A stretch of DNA of 50,130 nucleotides from Chryseobacterium sp. SN22 (GTDB taxonomy: Bacteria > Bacteroidota > Bacteroidia > Flavobacteriales > Weeksellaceae): the NCBI RefSeq assembly GCF_008329705.1, contig NZ_VTSX01000030.1, forward strand, positions 1-50,130, read 5' to 3'. Each line of letters opens with the position of its first letter. Within the stretch, counting starts at the first letter, position 1. The notes beneath the pieces were generated by a model that worked only from the letters and a program-made list of their open reading frames with translations, had not been told where the DNA came from and did no database searches. The position numbers were made by a program, and so were the translations under genes. Positions 7,027-15,851 of the stretch are shown piece after piece.

Positions 7027-7386
7027 ATGGAAAGTAACAGACAAAGAAAAGTAGCCCAGATCATACAGGAAGATTTCGCAGAACTTTTCCGCAAGCAGGC
7101 ATCAGAAAGCAAGCAGAGCATTCTGGTAACGGTTTCGGATGTAAAGGTAACGCCGGATCTCAGCATTGCCAAGATTTATTTAAGCATCTTCCCGCAGGAG
7201 CATCGCAAGGCGGTGATGAAGGAGATTGACGAAAACAAAGCGCAGTACCGGAATTTCATCGGCCAGAAAATGGCGAAGCAGGTGCGTGTGATCCCGAATC
7301 TCAATTTTTACCTGGATACAACGCTGGACGATGTTGAAAAGCTGGAGCGCGAACTGAGAGGCGAAGGCGATAATCCGATTCTTTAA
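7027..7386 (+). CDS. rbfA: Ribosome-binding factor A
   Basis: A 119-residue protein matching RbfA in length and pattern: N-terminal ESNRQRKVAQIIQEDFAELF, the VSDVKVTPDLSIAKIYLSI strand-helix core, and the VRVIPNLNFYLD segment near the end, a variant of the family KH-like fold. It binds immature 30S subunits and helps process 16S rRNA 5' ends and cold-shock ribosome assembly. The gene is three bases upstream of the permease gene and is probably cotranscribed with it. Spacing from the -7 motif suggests a very short leader. Confidence 0.93.
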   Translation: MESNRQRKVAQIIQEDFAELFRKQASESKQSILVTVSDVKVTPDLSIAKIYLSIFPQEHRKAVMKEIDENKAQYRNFIGQKMAKQVRVIPNLNFYLDTTLDDVEKLERELRGEGDNPIL

Positions 7387-7389
7387 ACC

Positions 7390-8628
7390 TTGAAAAACAT
7401 TGCTTTTTATATTGCTTCCCGTTACCTTTTGTCAAAAAAAGGGAGCACGGCCGTGACCTTTATTACCTGGTTGGCGGTGGGTGCGATGACGGTAGCCGTA
7501 ACGGCAATGTTTGTCATCATCTCCGTTTTTTCGGGGCTGGAAGATCTCAACAAAGACCTGATCTCCAACCTCCACGCCGACCTTACCATCAAAAGCACTT
7601 CCGGGAAAACCCTGAAAGACCTGGACCGGATCACCTCCGTTCTGAAAAACAACAAGGAGATCAGCCATTTTTCGAGGGTGATCGAAGAAAAAGTCTACAT
7701 CAGCTTCAACGGCAAAGGCGACATTGCCTACCTGCGGGGTGTTGATTCGGCCTATACCAAAGTGAATCCCATCGATAAAGAAGTGTTCTTCGGTGTTTAT
7801 CCAGGATTCAAGTACTCCAATGAAGTCCTGATGGAAAATTCGCTGGACATCCGGCTGTCCGTGCCGGTAGCCACGGAGAACGGCTATGCGACGGTATTCA
7901 TGCCGAAGCCGGGAACCGGGATCATCAATAAGGAAGAAGACATCTACAATAAAAAAGACATTCTGGTTACCGGACTTTTCCCCGGAAAAGACCAACTGGA
8001 CAACTATATTATTGCCCCGATCGAACTCACAGAGGAACTGCTCAGCCTGCCGAAACATTCGGCTTACCAGATCGTGATCAAGCTTAAAAATCCTGAAAAT
8101 GCCGATGCCGTAAAGCAGCAGCTTACCACTTCTCTCGGCGGCAGCCTCAAAGGTGAAAAAATACCTGCCGGAAAACAGCTTGAAATCAAGACCAAGCAGG
8201 AGGAAAACGCCGCGTTCTGGAAAATGATCAACACCGAAAAGCTGTTCATTTATTTAATTTTCGCCCTGGTTATTTTCATTACGACTTTTAATCTGGCCGG
8301 AGCCATCATTATCCTTCAGCTGGATAAAAAGGAACAGGCAAAATCTTTGGTTTCCTTAGGATTTCCGTTAAGCCATCTGCGCCAGGTCTATTTCTATACC
8401 GGGATCCTGATCGTGGTATTGGGAATCATCTCCGGTTTAATCCTGGGCACCGGCCTCTGCTATTTCCAGCAGTACACGGAATTCTTCAAGGCGAATGAAA
8501 GCCTTCCTTTCCCGGTAAAAATCGTCGGCAAAAACTACCTGATCGTAGCCCTTACCGCTTCCCTTTTCGGGTTTGGCATTTCCTGGGTATTCTCAAAGAT
8601 CAGCAAAGACTATATTACTAAAAATTAA
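7390..8628 (+). CDS. FtsX-like ABC transporter permease, LolC/LolE type
   Basis: A 412-residue inner-membrane protein. One helix lies near the N-terminus (about 20-48, AVGAMTVAVTAMFVIISVFSG), then a long periplasmic region (about 50-275), then three helices at about 282-310, 328-355 and 375-400, the MacB/LolCE topology. LolCE works with the LolD ATPase to release lipoproteins from the inner membrane. The start must be TTG at 7390, since the next in-frame ATG falls inside the first helix. It directly follows rbfA, an arrangement I associate with flavobacteria. No ATPase partner is adjacent. LolCE function is plausible, but other FtsX-family roles remain open. Confidence 0.8.
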   Translation: MKNIAFYIASRYLLSKKGSTAVTFITWLAVGAMTVAVTAMFVIISVFSGLEDLNKDLISNLHADLTIKSTSGKTLKDLDRITSVLKNNKEISHFSRVIEEKVYISFNGKGDIAYLRGVDSAYTKVNPIDKEVFFGVYPGFKYSNEVLMENSLDIRLSVPVATENGYATVFMPKPGTGIINKEEDIYNKKDILVTGLFPGKDQLDNYIIAPIELTEELLSLPKHSAYQIVIKLKNPENADAVKQQLTTSLGGSLKGEKIPAGKQLEIKTKQEENAAFWKMINTEKLFIYLIFALVIFITTFNLAGAIIILQLDKKEQAKSLVSLGFPLSHLRQVYFYTGILIVVLGIISGLILGTGLCYFQQYTEFFKANESLPFPVKIVGKNYLIVALTASLFGFGISWVFSKISKDYITKN

Positions 8629-8677
8629 CATCTTCCGTCTTCATTTTTTTGTACCTTTACGGCCCCAATTTTTAAAA

Positions 8678-10474
8678 ATGAAACGACATTTATTCCCTTT
8701 TTTACTGGTTTTTGCATTCGCCAGTGCGTTTGCACAGATTCCAACCGGTTATTATGACGGCACAACGGGCCTTACCGGAGCAGCTTTAAAAAGCAAGCTT
8801 AAACAGATCATCACCAACGGACACGTAGACCACGGTTACAGCGGGCTTTGGAGCGGATACCAGACTACAGACCGAGACAACATTTCCATGCCGGGCTATG
8901 AAAACGACAACACGATCCTGGATATTTATTCCGAAAATCCAAACGGTACAGACCCTTACAACTTTACCTATGGCAGTACCCAGTGCGGTGGGTCAGGCTA
9001 CAGCAACGAAGGAGATTGCTACAACAGGGAGCATGTAGTACCACAAAGCTTGTTCAATGAAGGTTTCCCTATGAAATCGGATATCCATTTCATCCGTGCT
9101 ACGGACGGAAAAGTAAACGGGATGAGATCAAACTATCCTTTCGGGAAAGTAGGGCCCGCCTCTTTTACTTCCCAGAACGGATCCAAATTAGGAACTTCCG
9201 TTTCTCCGGGATACTCGGGGACGGTTTTCGAGCCGATCGACGCATTCAAAGGTGACGTCGCCCGGATGATCCTGTATTTCGTAACAAGATATGAAACTCA
9301 GCTTTCCGGCTTTAGTTCGGGGAATATGCTGGGTGGTTCGGCTTTTCCGGGGTTACAGGACTGGGAACTGAACCAGCTGCTGGCATGGCATGCGGCAGAT
9401 CCCGTTTCAGCGACTGAAATTGCCAGAAACAATGCATCTTACAATTATCAGGGAAACAGAAACCCTTATATCGATCACCCTGAATATGTGGCCCAGATCT
9501 GGGGAACACCGGTTGCCGATACCCAGGCACCGACCGCTCCTTCTAATTTAATTACCAGCAACCCTTCTTCCAATTCCATCTCGTTGAGCTGGACAGCTGC
9601 TACCGATAACGTGGGAGTGGCGGGGTATGACATTTATAAAGACGGAACTTTCTATGCGACTGTTACAGGAACCACGGCTACCGTTTCCGGCCTGAACCCA
9701 TCCACGACCTATAACTTCTACATCATTGCAAAAGATGCGGCAGGAAATGCTTCTGCAGCCAGCAACACCGCTCCGGGAACCACCCTTGCCGGCGGACAGC
9801 CGGGAGGAAACTGCGGAACGGAAGACTTTGAGAACATTCCGGCCAACGCCACAAATTATACGACCCGGACATGGACCAACAACAATATTACCTGGACGGC
9901 GACGGATGCCAGAACGGATCAGACGATCACCGGCAAGGCCATTACTATCAAAAACGGAAGCTTAACGAGCTCTACGGTTTCCGGAGGGGTCGGTTCTTTA
10001 ACGGTTACGACGAGGCTTCCCTTCTCTTCCGATACGGCAGGAACCCTGACGTTACAGATCAACGGAAACAATGCAGGGACGATTCCTTTCAGCAGTTCAG
10101 CCACAACGACAACGATCAGCAACATCAATGTTCCTAACAATGCCGTTATTAAGATCATCAATCAAAATGACAAACGGATTGCTATTGATGATCTGAGCTG
10201 GACGTGCTACAGTGCATTGGGAACTGCGGAGATTTCGAAAGACAAACCGTCTTTCAGCATCTACCCTAACCCGGTAAAAAACAATGAGCTGTTTGTAAAA
10301 GGAGAAAACCTGAGCCGGATTTCAAAAGCACAGATCTATGATTTCTCAGGAAAACTGATCGAAACCATTGAGCATCCTTTCAAACATTCCAATAAAATCG
10401 ATCTTAAAGGCCTGGTAAAAGGAAATTACATCCTGAAAACCGATGCTTTTGCTGCGAAATTCATCGTAGACTAA
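8678..10474 (+). CDS. Secreted endonuclease I with fibronectin III and T9SS sorting domain
   Basis: A 598-residue protein starting at ATG 8678, right before the signal peptide (MKRHLFPFLLVFAFASAFAQ); an upstream start would add a non-signal extension overlapping the previous gene. Residues about 25-285 form an Endonuclease_1 domain with the beta-beta-alpha metal motif NREHVVPQS (H119 the likely general base) and NYPFGK downstream. A fibronectin type III domain follows (about 288-375, TAPSNLITS to KDAAGN), then a beta-rich module, and a C-terminal T9SS type A sorting domain (SIYPNPVKN, GKLIETI, GNYILK). It should be exported through the outer membrane and cut extracellular DNA or RNA. Confidence 0.88.
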   Translation: MKRHLFPFLLVFAFASAFAQIPTGYYDGTTGLTGAALKSKLKQIITNGHVDHGYSGLWSGYQTTDRDNISMPGYENDNTILDIYSENPNGTDPYNFTYGSTQCGGSGYSNEGDCYNREHVVPQSLFNEGFPMKSDIHFIRATDGKVNGMRSNYPFGKVGPASFTSQNGSKLGTSVSPGYSGTVFEPIDAFKGDVARMILYFVTRYETQLSGFSSGNMLGGSAFPGLQDWELNQLLAWHAADPVSATEIARNNASYNYQGNRNPYIDHPEYVAQIWGTPVADTQAPTAPSNLITSNPSSNSISLSWTAATDNVGVAGYDIYKDGTFYATVTGTTATVSGLNPSTTYNFYIIAKDAAGNASAASNTAPGTTLAGGQPGGNCGTEDFENIPANATNYTTRTWTNNNITWTATDARTDQTITGKAITIKNGSLTSSTVSGGVGSLTVTTRLPFSSDTAGTLTLQINGNNAGTIPFSSSATTTTISNINVPNNAVIKIINQNDKRIAIDDLSWTCYSALGTAEISKDKPSFSIYPNPVKNNELFVKGENLSRISKAQIYDFSGKLIETIEHPFKHSNKIDLKGLVKGNYILKTDAFAAKFIVD

Positions 10475-10497
10475 GATTTAAGAAATATTTCATCCTG

Positions 10498-10525
10498 AAG
10501 ACCGGTTTTATCCGGTCTTTTTTTT
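10498..10525 (+). terminator. Terminator after the secreted nuclease
   Basis: AAGACCGG (10498-10505) and CCGGTCTT (10512-10519) form an eight-pair stem with a six-base loop, followed by a T run to 10525. It separates the nuclease gene from aroE. Confidence 0.85.
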
Positions 10526-10536
10526 ATTTTTAGGGT

Positions 10537-11274
10537 ATGGATTCCAATAAAAAATTAGGGCTGATCGGGAAAAACATTTCCTATTCCTTTTCCAAGAAGT
10601 ATTTTGAAGATAAATTCCAGAAGCTGATGCTGAAAGGCTATTCCTACAGCATTTTCGATCTCCCGGAAGTCCATGAGGTAGAAACCCTTCTGGCCAGCCC
10701 GGAATTGTTGGGATTCAATGTTACGATTCCCTACAAGGAAAAAATCATCGACTACCTGGATGAGCTGAGCAATGAAGCACAGAAAATCGGTGCCGTCAAC
10801 TGTGTCCGGATTGAAAACGGCAAAAAAACGGGCTATAATACCGATGCCTTCGGGTTTGAAAAGACGCTGATGCTCCATAAAAAGCCGCATCAACGTTCCG
10901 CGCTTATCTTAGGGAACGGCGGAGCAGCCAAAGCCGTGAAATATGTGCTGGATAAACAGGGAATCCCTTCCCTTACCGTTTCGCGGACGACGGAAATCAA
11001 TTATGAAAACCTTGATCAGGAAACAGTGGCCCAGCATCAGATTATTGTACAGTGCACCCCGGTCGGGACCTTCCCCAACGTGGAAGACTGCCTGGATTTT
11101 CCTTTCGACGGCCTTACCGGAGACCACCTGATCATCGATTTAATTTACAACCCGAATTATACGAAATTCATCATCAACGCTTCCGAAAAAGGAGCCAAAA
11201 CCGTGAACGGCTATTATATGCTCGAACAACAGGCAGAAAAAGCCTGGGAAATTTGGAATTTTCAAAAAAAATAA
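10537..11274 (+). CDS. aroE: Shikimate dehydrogenase (NADP+)
   Basis: A 245-residue protein, somewhat shorter than the roughly 270 of E. coli AroE. It reduces 3-dehydroshikimate to shikimate in aromatic amino acid synthesis. Motifs: ISYSFSKKYF (substrate serines), FNVTIPYKEK with the catalytic lysine, GAVNCV, NTDAFGF with the catalytic aspartate, the NADP-binding GNGGAAKAV, and QCTPVGTFPN. The end (GYYMLEQQAEKAWEIW) matches the family C-terminal helix. The start follows the nuclease terminator by only about 12 bp, so its promoter may lie within or just before that hairpin. Confidence 0.93.
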   Translation: MDSNKKLGLIGKNISYSFSKKYFEDKFQKLMLKGYSYSIFDLPEVHEVETLLASPELLGFNVTIPYKEKIIDYLDELSNEAQKIGAVNCVRIENGKKTGYNTDAFGFEKTLMLHKKPHQRSALILGNGGAAKAVKYVLDKQGIPSLTVSRTTEINYENLDQETVAQHQIIVQCTPVGTFPNVEDCLDFPFDGLTGDHLIIDLIYNPNYTKFIINASEKGAKTVNGYYMLEQQAEKAWEIWNFQKK

Positions 11275-11352
11275 CTTAACTTAGTATTGTATTTGGCTTT
11301 TTAGCCATATATTTAGAGGATATTATAATGCCACTCACATAAACGATTTGCT

Positions 11353-13158
11353 ATGATTACAGAAAACAATCTTTCTGAGAACGAGGAAAACAAGAACGAT
11401 CAGGAAATCCCTCAGGAAAAAACATCAGAACATGTTGCATCCCAGGATGAAAACACCCCGCATGAAGAGCCGGAACATGAAGAAGAGCACGAAGAGGTAG
11501 AACTCTCCCTGGCTGATGCGCTGAAAGAAATGGAAAAAATCATCAATGCACCGAATGCCGGTGAAGATTTCAAAAAATTCAATCAGCTGAAAGAAAAAGC
11601 AAGTCATTACATCCATGATGAAGTGGAAGACAAAAAGCACGAGTATACCGATGCCGGAAATGCACCGGAAACCTTCAGCTACGAGCATCCTTCCCAGGCA
11701 AGGTTTTCCGCTCTGGTAAATATTTTCAGGGAAAAACATGATGATTTCCAGAAAGGCCAGGAGGAAGAGCAGAAGAAAAACCTCGACCACCGCCAGAGCA
11801 TCATCGAAAGGCTGAAAAACCTGTACACCAATTCCGAGCCGGGAACCAACCTTTTCAAATCCATCCGTGAGATCAAGGAAGACTGGTCCAACGCCGGGCA
11901 GGTGGCAAAATCCGAATTCAGGATCCTGAACAACAACTATTTCCATCACCTGAACCAGTTTTATCAGATGCTGGATCTGAATAAAGAATTCCTGGAGCAG
12001 GAATACAGCCATAACCTGGAAAAAAGGCAGCACATCATCGAGCGTGCCCGCCAGCTGGAGCATGAGCCGGTGATCCAGAAAGCACTGAACGAACTCCAAT
12101 ACCTTCACAAGCTCTGGAAAGAAGAAGCGGAGCCGGTAGCGGAAGAATTCCGTGAAAAGACATGGGAAGAATTCAAGGAAATCTCCAATAAGATCCACGA
12201 AAGGAAATCCGAGCTTTCGGCAGCCATCGAAACCGAACAGGCCGGTAATCTTGAAAAGAAAAACCAGATTATCGCCGACATCAAAAAGCTGTCTGAGCCG
12301 GCGGAAAACCCGAACCACAATTACTGGCAGAACGCTATCCGGAAAGTGGAAGACCTCCGTACCGAATTCCTGAAAACCGGAAGTGTGCCGAGAAAGCTCT
12401 CCAACCAGAACTGGAATGATTTCAAAACAACGCTCAGAAATTTCAACACGACAAAAAACACCTATTATAAATCGTTAAAGGGTTCCCAGCAGGCTAACCT
12501 GGAAGAAAAATTAAAACTGATCCAGACTGCCAAAGACAACCAGAACAACGAAGAATGGGATATCGCCGTTCCTTTATTTAAAAAGCTCCAGGAAGACTGG
12601 AAAAAGATCGGCCACGTTCCCAAGAGCATGACCAACAAAATCTGGGATGAATTCCGTGACGCCTGCAATGCATTCTTCAACAATTACCGCGAGAAAAGCA
12701 ATGCCTCTACCGACAACTGGAAAGAAAATTACAAGCAGAAGAAAGCGATTCTTGAAGATCTGAAAACCGTCAGCAATGAAGAAGGCAGCATCGAAAGGAT
12801 TGAAGCCATCAAAACGGCCTGGAACAACATCGGGAAAGTGCCGAGGGATAAAATCTCCATTAACACCGAATTCAACAAAACGCTGAGGGAAAAGCTGAAG
12901 CTTAACAAGATCAATGAATTCGAGCTGAAAGAAGAAGGGCTTTCTGAAAACCAGCTGACCGATAAAGCCAGAAAGATGAAGAGCCAGATCTCCGATCTTG
13001 AAGCGGAAATCGTAAAACTGGAAAACAACCTGGCATTCTTCAAGAATCCATCCCGAGAAAACCCGCTGCTGAAAGATACCTACGATTCGATCGACGAGAA
13101 AAAAGCGCATCTGGAAAGCCTGAAACAAAATCTCCACAATATTATTGCCGGAGAATAA
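11353..13158 (+). CDS. DUF349 repeat protein
   Basis: A 601-residue, highly charged and nearly all-helical cytoplasmic protein. After an acidic N-terminal tail (EEPEHEEEHEEVE) come several DUF349 repeats of about 75 residues, each with a tryptophan-containing helix pattern such as EIKEDWSNAGQV, QYLHKLWKEEAEPV, LQEDWKKIGHVP and AIKTAWNNIGKVP. A coiled coil ends the protein (DLEAEIVKLENNLAFF). The function of DUF349 proteins is not established; long coiled repeats suggest a scaffold or nucleic-acid-associated role. The gene stands alone between aroE and ribD. Homologues of this length are, to my knowledge, common in flavobacteria. Confidence 0.85.
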   Translation: MITENNLSENEENKNDQEIPQEKTSEHVASQDENTPHEEPEHEEEHEEVELSLADALKEMEKIINAPNAGEDFKKFNQLKEKASHYIHDEVEDKKHEYTDAGNAPETFSYEHPSQARFSALVNIFREKHDDFQKGQEEEQKKNLDHRQSIIERLKNLYTNSEPGTNLFKSIREIKEDWSNAGQVAKSEFRILNNNYFHHLNQFYQMLDLNKEFLEQEYSHNLEKRQHIIERARQLEHEPVIQKALNELQYLHKLWKEEAEPVAEEFREKTWEEFKEISNKIHERKSELSAAIETEQAGNLEKKNQIIADIKKLSEPAENPNHNYWQNAIRKVEDLRTEFLKTGSVPRKLSNQNWNDFKTTLRNFNTTKNTYYKSLKGSQQANLEEKLKLIQTAKDNQNNEEWDIAVPLFKKLQEDWKKIGHVPKSMTNKIWDEFRDACNAFFNNYREKSNASTDNWKENYKQKKAILEDLKTVSNEEGSIERIEAIKTAWNNIGKVPRDKISINTEFNKTLREKLKLNKINEFELKEEGLSENQLTDKARKMKSQISDLEAEIVKLENNLAFFKNPSRENPLLKDTYDSIDEKKAHLESLKQNLHNIIAGE

Positions 13159-13218
13159 AAAATAATCTTAAATCTTAAAAGCGGAGCAAACCATTTGACT
13201 TCGCTTTTTTCATGGACT

Positions 13219-14241
13219 ATGCAGGACGAATTGTATATTAAAAGAGGAATTGAGCTGGCTAAGAAAGCCCTGGGCCACACCTACCCCAACCCTTTGGTAG
13301 GAAGCGTGATCGTACACAACGGTAAAATTATCGGGGAAGGCTATCACCATAAAGCCGGGCAAAACCACGCGGAAATCAATGCCATCGAATCAGTGCAGGA
13401 CAAATCCCTGATTCCCGAATCGACGATTTATGTAACGCTGGAACCTTGTGCGCATTATGGGAAAACGCCGCCGTGTGCTTTAAAAATAAAAGAACTCGGC
13501 TTCAGGAAAGTCGTGGTCGGAGCCATGGATTCCCACGACAAGGTCAACGGAAAAGGAAAAAAAATCATTCAGGACGCCGGCATCGAAGTAGTGTCGGGAA
13601 TTTTAGAGAAAGAATGCATTGAATTAAATAAAAGGTTTTTTACCTATCATGAAAAAAAACGGCCTTACATCATCCTGAAATGGGCACAGTCAGCTGACGG
13701 TTTCCTGGATAAGGATTTCCAGCCGACGGCCATCTCGAATCCTATAGTCAATCAGTTTGTACATCAGCTGAGAGCCGACGAACACGCCATCCTGGTAGGA
13801 AGCCAGACCGCGCTTAATGACAATCCTTCCCTTACGGTAAGAAATGTGGAAGGCGTCAATCCGGTGAGGATACTGATTGATTTTAACCTGAAAGTTCCTG
13901 CAGATTTCAGCATCTTTAATCAGGAGGCGAAAACCATCGTGATCAATTCCGTGAAGGAAGAAATCCGGGGGCATATTCATTTTATTAAAATTAAAAAAGA
14001 AAATTTCCTGCAGGAACTGATGGAGGCCTTATATAAAGAGCAGATCCAGTCGGTGATTATCGAGGGCGGAAGGTTTACTTTGCAGCAGTTTATTAACGGG
14101 AATCTTTGGGATGAGGCTATCATTATTAAAAATGAAAACCTGAAGCTTGAAAACGGAACCAAAGCACCGGAATTTACCGGTAGGAAACCGTTACGGACTG
14201 AGGATTTCAGAGATAATATTATAGAATTTTATCACCAGTAA
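13219..14241 (+). CDS. ribD: Bifunctional riboflavin biosynthesis deaminase/reductase
   Basis: A 340-residue protein from ATG 13219; a TTG at 13195 would add eight unconserved residues. The N-terminal deaminase domain (about 1-145) carries the zinc motifs NHAEINAI and EPCAHYGKTPPC. The C-terminal reductase (about 150-340) has KWAQSADGF and IIEGGRFTLQQF, the NADPH-binding elements. It performs the second and third steps of riboflavin synthesis, deaminating the GTP cyclohydrolase II product and reducing its ribose. No other rib genes are adjacent, so the pathway is scattered. The 217 bp to the next gene hold no feature apart from a possible -7 motif. Confidence 0.93.
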   Translation: MQDELYIKRGIELAKKALGHTYPNPLVGSVIVHNGKIIGEGYHHKAGQNHAEINAIESVQDKSLIPESTIYVTLEPCAHYGKTPPCALKIKELGFRKVVVGAMDSHDKVNGKGKKIIQDAGIEVVSGILEKECIELNKRFFTYHEKKRPYIILKWAQSADGFLDKDFQPTAISNPIVNQFVHQLRADEHAILVGSQTALNDNPSLTVRNVEGVNPVRILIDFNLKVPADFSIFNQEAKTIVINSVKEEIRGHIHFIKIKKENFLQELMEALYKEQIQSVIIEGGRFTLQQFINGNLWDEAIIIKNENLKLENGTKAPEFTGRKPLRTEDFRDNIIEFYHQ

Positions 14242-14404
14242 ACCCCAAAGTTTTCACTTTCAAAACGTACCTCAATCGCACGTTTATCCCGATAAGTCAG
14301 TCCGGAAACGGAATGATAGAATATGTTTTAGCTAACCAATACAGAAGAGAACCTGAACAGCACTCTTTTTGTTGTCCTGATTTTCAGTCTTCCCTTAAAA
14401 ATTT

Positions 14405-14412
14405 TACCTTTG
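14405..14412 (+). promoter_or_regulatory. Possible -7 motif for the YigZ gene
   Basis: TACCTTTG fits TAnnTTTG about 47 bp before the start codon. The -33 position has only TTTC about 20 bp upstream, so the promoter is imperfect. Confidence 0.35.
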
Positions 14413-14458
14413 AAGAATAATCCTGAAATACAAGGCAGAATCATTTTTCCCAATTCCT

Positions 14459-15061
14459 ATGTTCAATTTCAAAACGATAGAATCCCCGGTCGAAAATATT
14501 TTATTAAAAGAAAAAGGAAGCAAGTTCATTGGGTTTGCTTTTCCGGTAAATAATGAGGAAGAACTTAAAGCCGCTTTGGAAAAGATCCGCTCCGAACATC
14601 CGAAAGCAACGCATCATTGTTATGCTTTCAGAATGGGGCTGAATGGGGAAAACTACCGCGCCAATGACGACGGCGAACCTTCAGGAAGTGCCGGACTGCC
14701 GATCTACAACCAGCTCCTTGCCAACGAAATCACCAATGTCCTGGTGATATCCGTCCGCTATTACGGCGGGACAAAACTCGGCGTTTCCGGTCTGGTAAAG
14801 GCTTACAAGGAATCCGCAAAAATAACGCTTGAAGAAGCCCGTATCATTACCAGAGAACTGGAAACCACAGTGGAGATTGAGTTTAATTTTAATCAGCAGA
14901 ACCTTATTTTCACGCTGCTTTCAAAATATGACGCGAAAGTTTTACAGTTTGATGCCGATGAGAAATGCATCGTCACCGCCTCTTTAAAACTTTCCCAAAA
15001 AGAAAGCATCTCGGAAAAGCTTTCCGAGATGCAGTATGTTTCATTTGATTTTTCAGATTAA
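14459..15061 (+). CDS. YigZ/IMPACT family protein
   Basis: A 200-residue protein of usual family length. The N-terminal UPF0029 domain (about 1-125) shows KGSKFIGFAFPV, ATHHCYAFRMG, NDDGEPSGSAGLPI and ISVRYYGGTKLGVSGLVKAY, all strong signatures; the C-terminal ferredoxin-like domain (about 135-200) is DUF1949-like. IMPACT in eukaryotes regulates Gcn2; the bacterial protein may bind nucleic acid or ribosomes, but its role is unsettled. Its stop overlaps the stop of the convergent zinc peptidase gene by three to four bases, and its last codons contain a perfect 12-bp inverted repeat. Confidence 0.92.
   Translation: MFNFKTIESPVENILLKEKGSKFIGFAFPVNNEEELKAALEKIRSEHPKATHHCYAFRMGLNGENYRANDDGEPSGSAGLPIYNQLLANEITNVLVISVRYYGGTKLGVSGLVKAYKESAKITLEEARIITRELETTVEIEFNFNQQNLIFTLLSKYDAKVLQFDADEKCIVTASLKLSQKESISEKLSEMQYVSFDFSD
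15006..15032. repeat. 12-bp perfect inverted repeat inside the end of the YigZ gene
   Basis: GCATCTCGGAAA (15006-15017) and TTTCCGAGATGC (15021-15032) are separated by three bases. The hairpin lies 27 bp before the convergent stop codons and could act as a terminator core for either gene, although T runs are weak. Confidence 0.7.
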
Positions 15062-15747
15062 TCCCTTCTTCCGCCCATCAGCAGGGAAGCGAAATACATC
15101 AGCTGAACCAGCGAGCCTATGGCTGCCACCACATAGGTTCTGGCCGCCCATTTCAGGCTGTCCTTTACGCCTACATACTCTTCTGTCGTTACCGTTCCGG
15201 TATCTCTCAGCCACTTCATCGCCCGGTTGCTTGCATCATATTCCACCGGAAGCGTAACGAAAGCAAAAAGCGTTGTCAGGGCAAACATAATAACCCCGAT
15301 GGTTAAGATCAGTTTATTTCCGCTCATGGCCATCACGATGATGCCTCCCATGATCACGAACTGCATCAGATTCGAGCTGATGCTCACTACCGGTACAAGC
15401 TTGGAACGGAGCTGCAACATGGAATAGCCTACTTTATGCTGAACGGCATGCCCGCATTCATGGGCTGCAACTGCTGCTGACGCCGCATTTCGCTGCATAT
15501 AAACTGCTTCGGAAAGATTTACCGTTTTATCTTCAGGATTATAATGATCAGTCAGCTGTCCCGGAACCGACATTACCTGAACGTCATTGATTCCGTTGTC
15601 CCTCAACATTTTTTCCGCCACCTCCTTGCCGGACATCCCGTTCCGGAGATGCACCTTGGAGTAATGTTCAAATTTTGATTTCAAACGCCATGAGACAAAC
15701 CAGCTCACCGCCATTGAAATAATTATAATTAAATAATAACCGCCCAT
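15058..15747 (-). CDS. Membrane zinc metallopeptidase (YugP family)
   Basis: A 229-residue integral membrane protein of the neutral zinc metallopeptidase (Zn_peptidase_2) family. An N-terminal helix (about 1-20) precedes the catalytic AAHECGHAVQH, where H96, E97 and H100 form the HExxH zinc site. Further helices at about 120-165 (VSISSNLMQFVIMGGIIVMAM, LTIGVIMFALTTLF) and 205-225 anchor it; a second acidic ligand may lie in PVEYDASNRA. Substrates of this family are unknown. It is convergent with the YigZ gene, sharing its stop region, and divergent from the GNAT gene. Confidence 0.9.
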   Translation of the reverse strand: MGGYYLIIIISMAVSWFVSWRLKSKFEHYSKVHLRNGMSGKEVAEKMLRDNGINDVQVMSVPGQLTDHYNPEDKTVNLSEAVYMQRNAASAAVAAHECGHAVQHKVGYSMLQLRSKLVPVVSISSNLMQFVIMGGIIVMAMSGNKLILTIGVIMFALTTLFAFVTLPVEYDASNRAMKWLRDTGTVTTEEYVGVKDSLKWAARTYVVAAIGSLVQLMYFASLLMGGRRD

Positions 15748-15820
15748 CTAATAACTTTATAATATATTTTTTCAACCCAGATGATGTAAAAACTGTGCCA
15801 AAGTTTTATATTAATTTATT

Positions 15821-15828
15821 TATATTTG
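15821..15828 (+). promoter_or_regulatory. Possible -7 motif for the GNAT gene
   Basis: TATATTTG fits TAnnTTTG, 23 bp before the start codon. No TTTG is seen at -33, so it is only suggestive. Confidence 0.35.
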
Positions 15829-15851
15829 TTCCATAATTCTCCTAGAAAATC

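Noticed and set aside
7432..8058. 208-codon frame antisense to the LolC/E-type gene
   Set aside because: Shadow of a real gene; no recognisable motif.
8573..8677. N-terminal extension of the secreted nuclease
   Set aside because: Overlaps the permease gene and would bury the signal peptide that starts at ATG 8678.
11425..12318. 297-codon frame antisense to the DUF349 gene
   Set aside because: Shadow frame opposite a helical, charged gene; composition is phenylalanine/leucine-rich by complement of lysine/glutamate codons.
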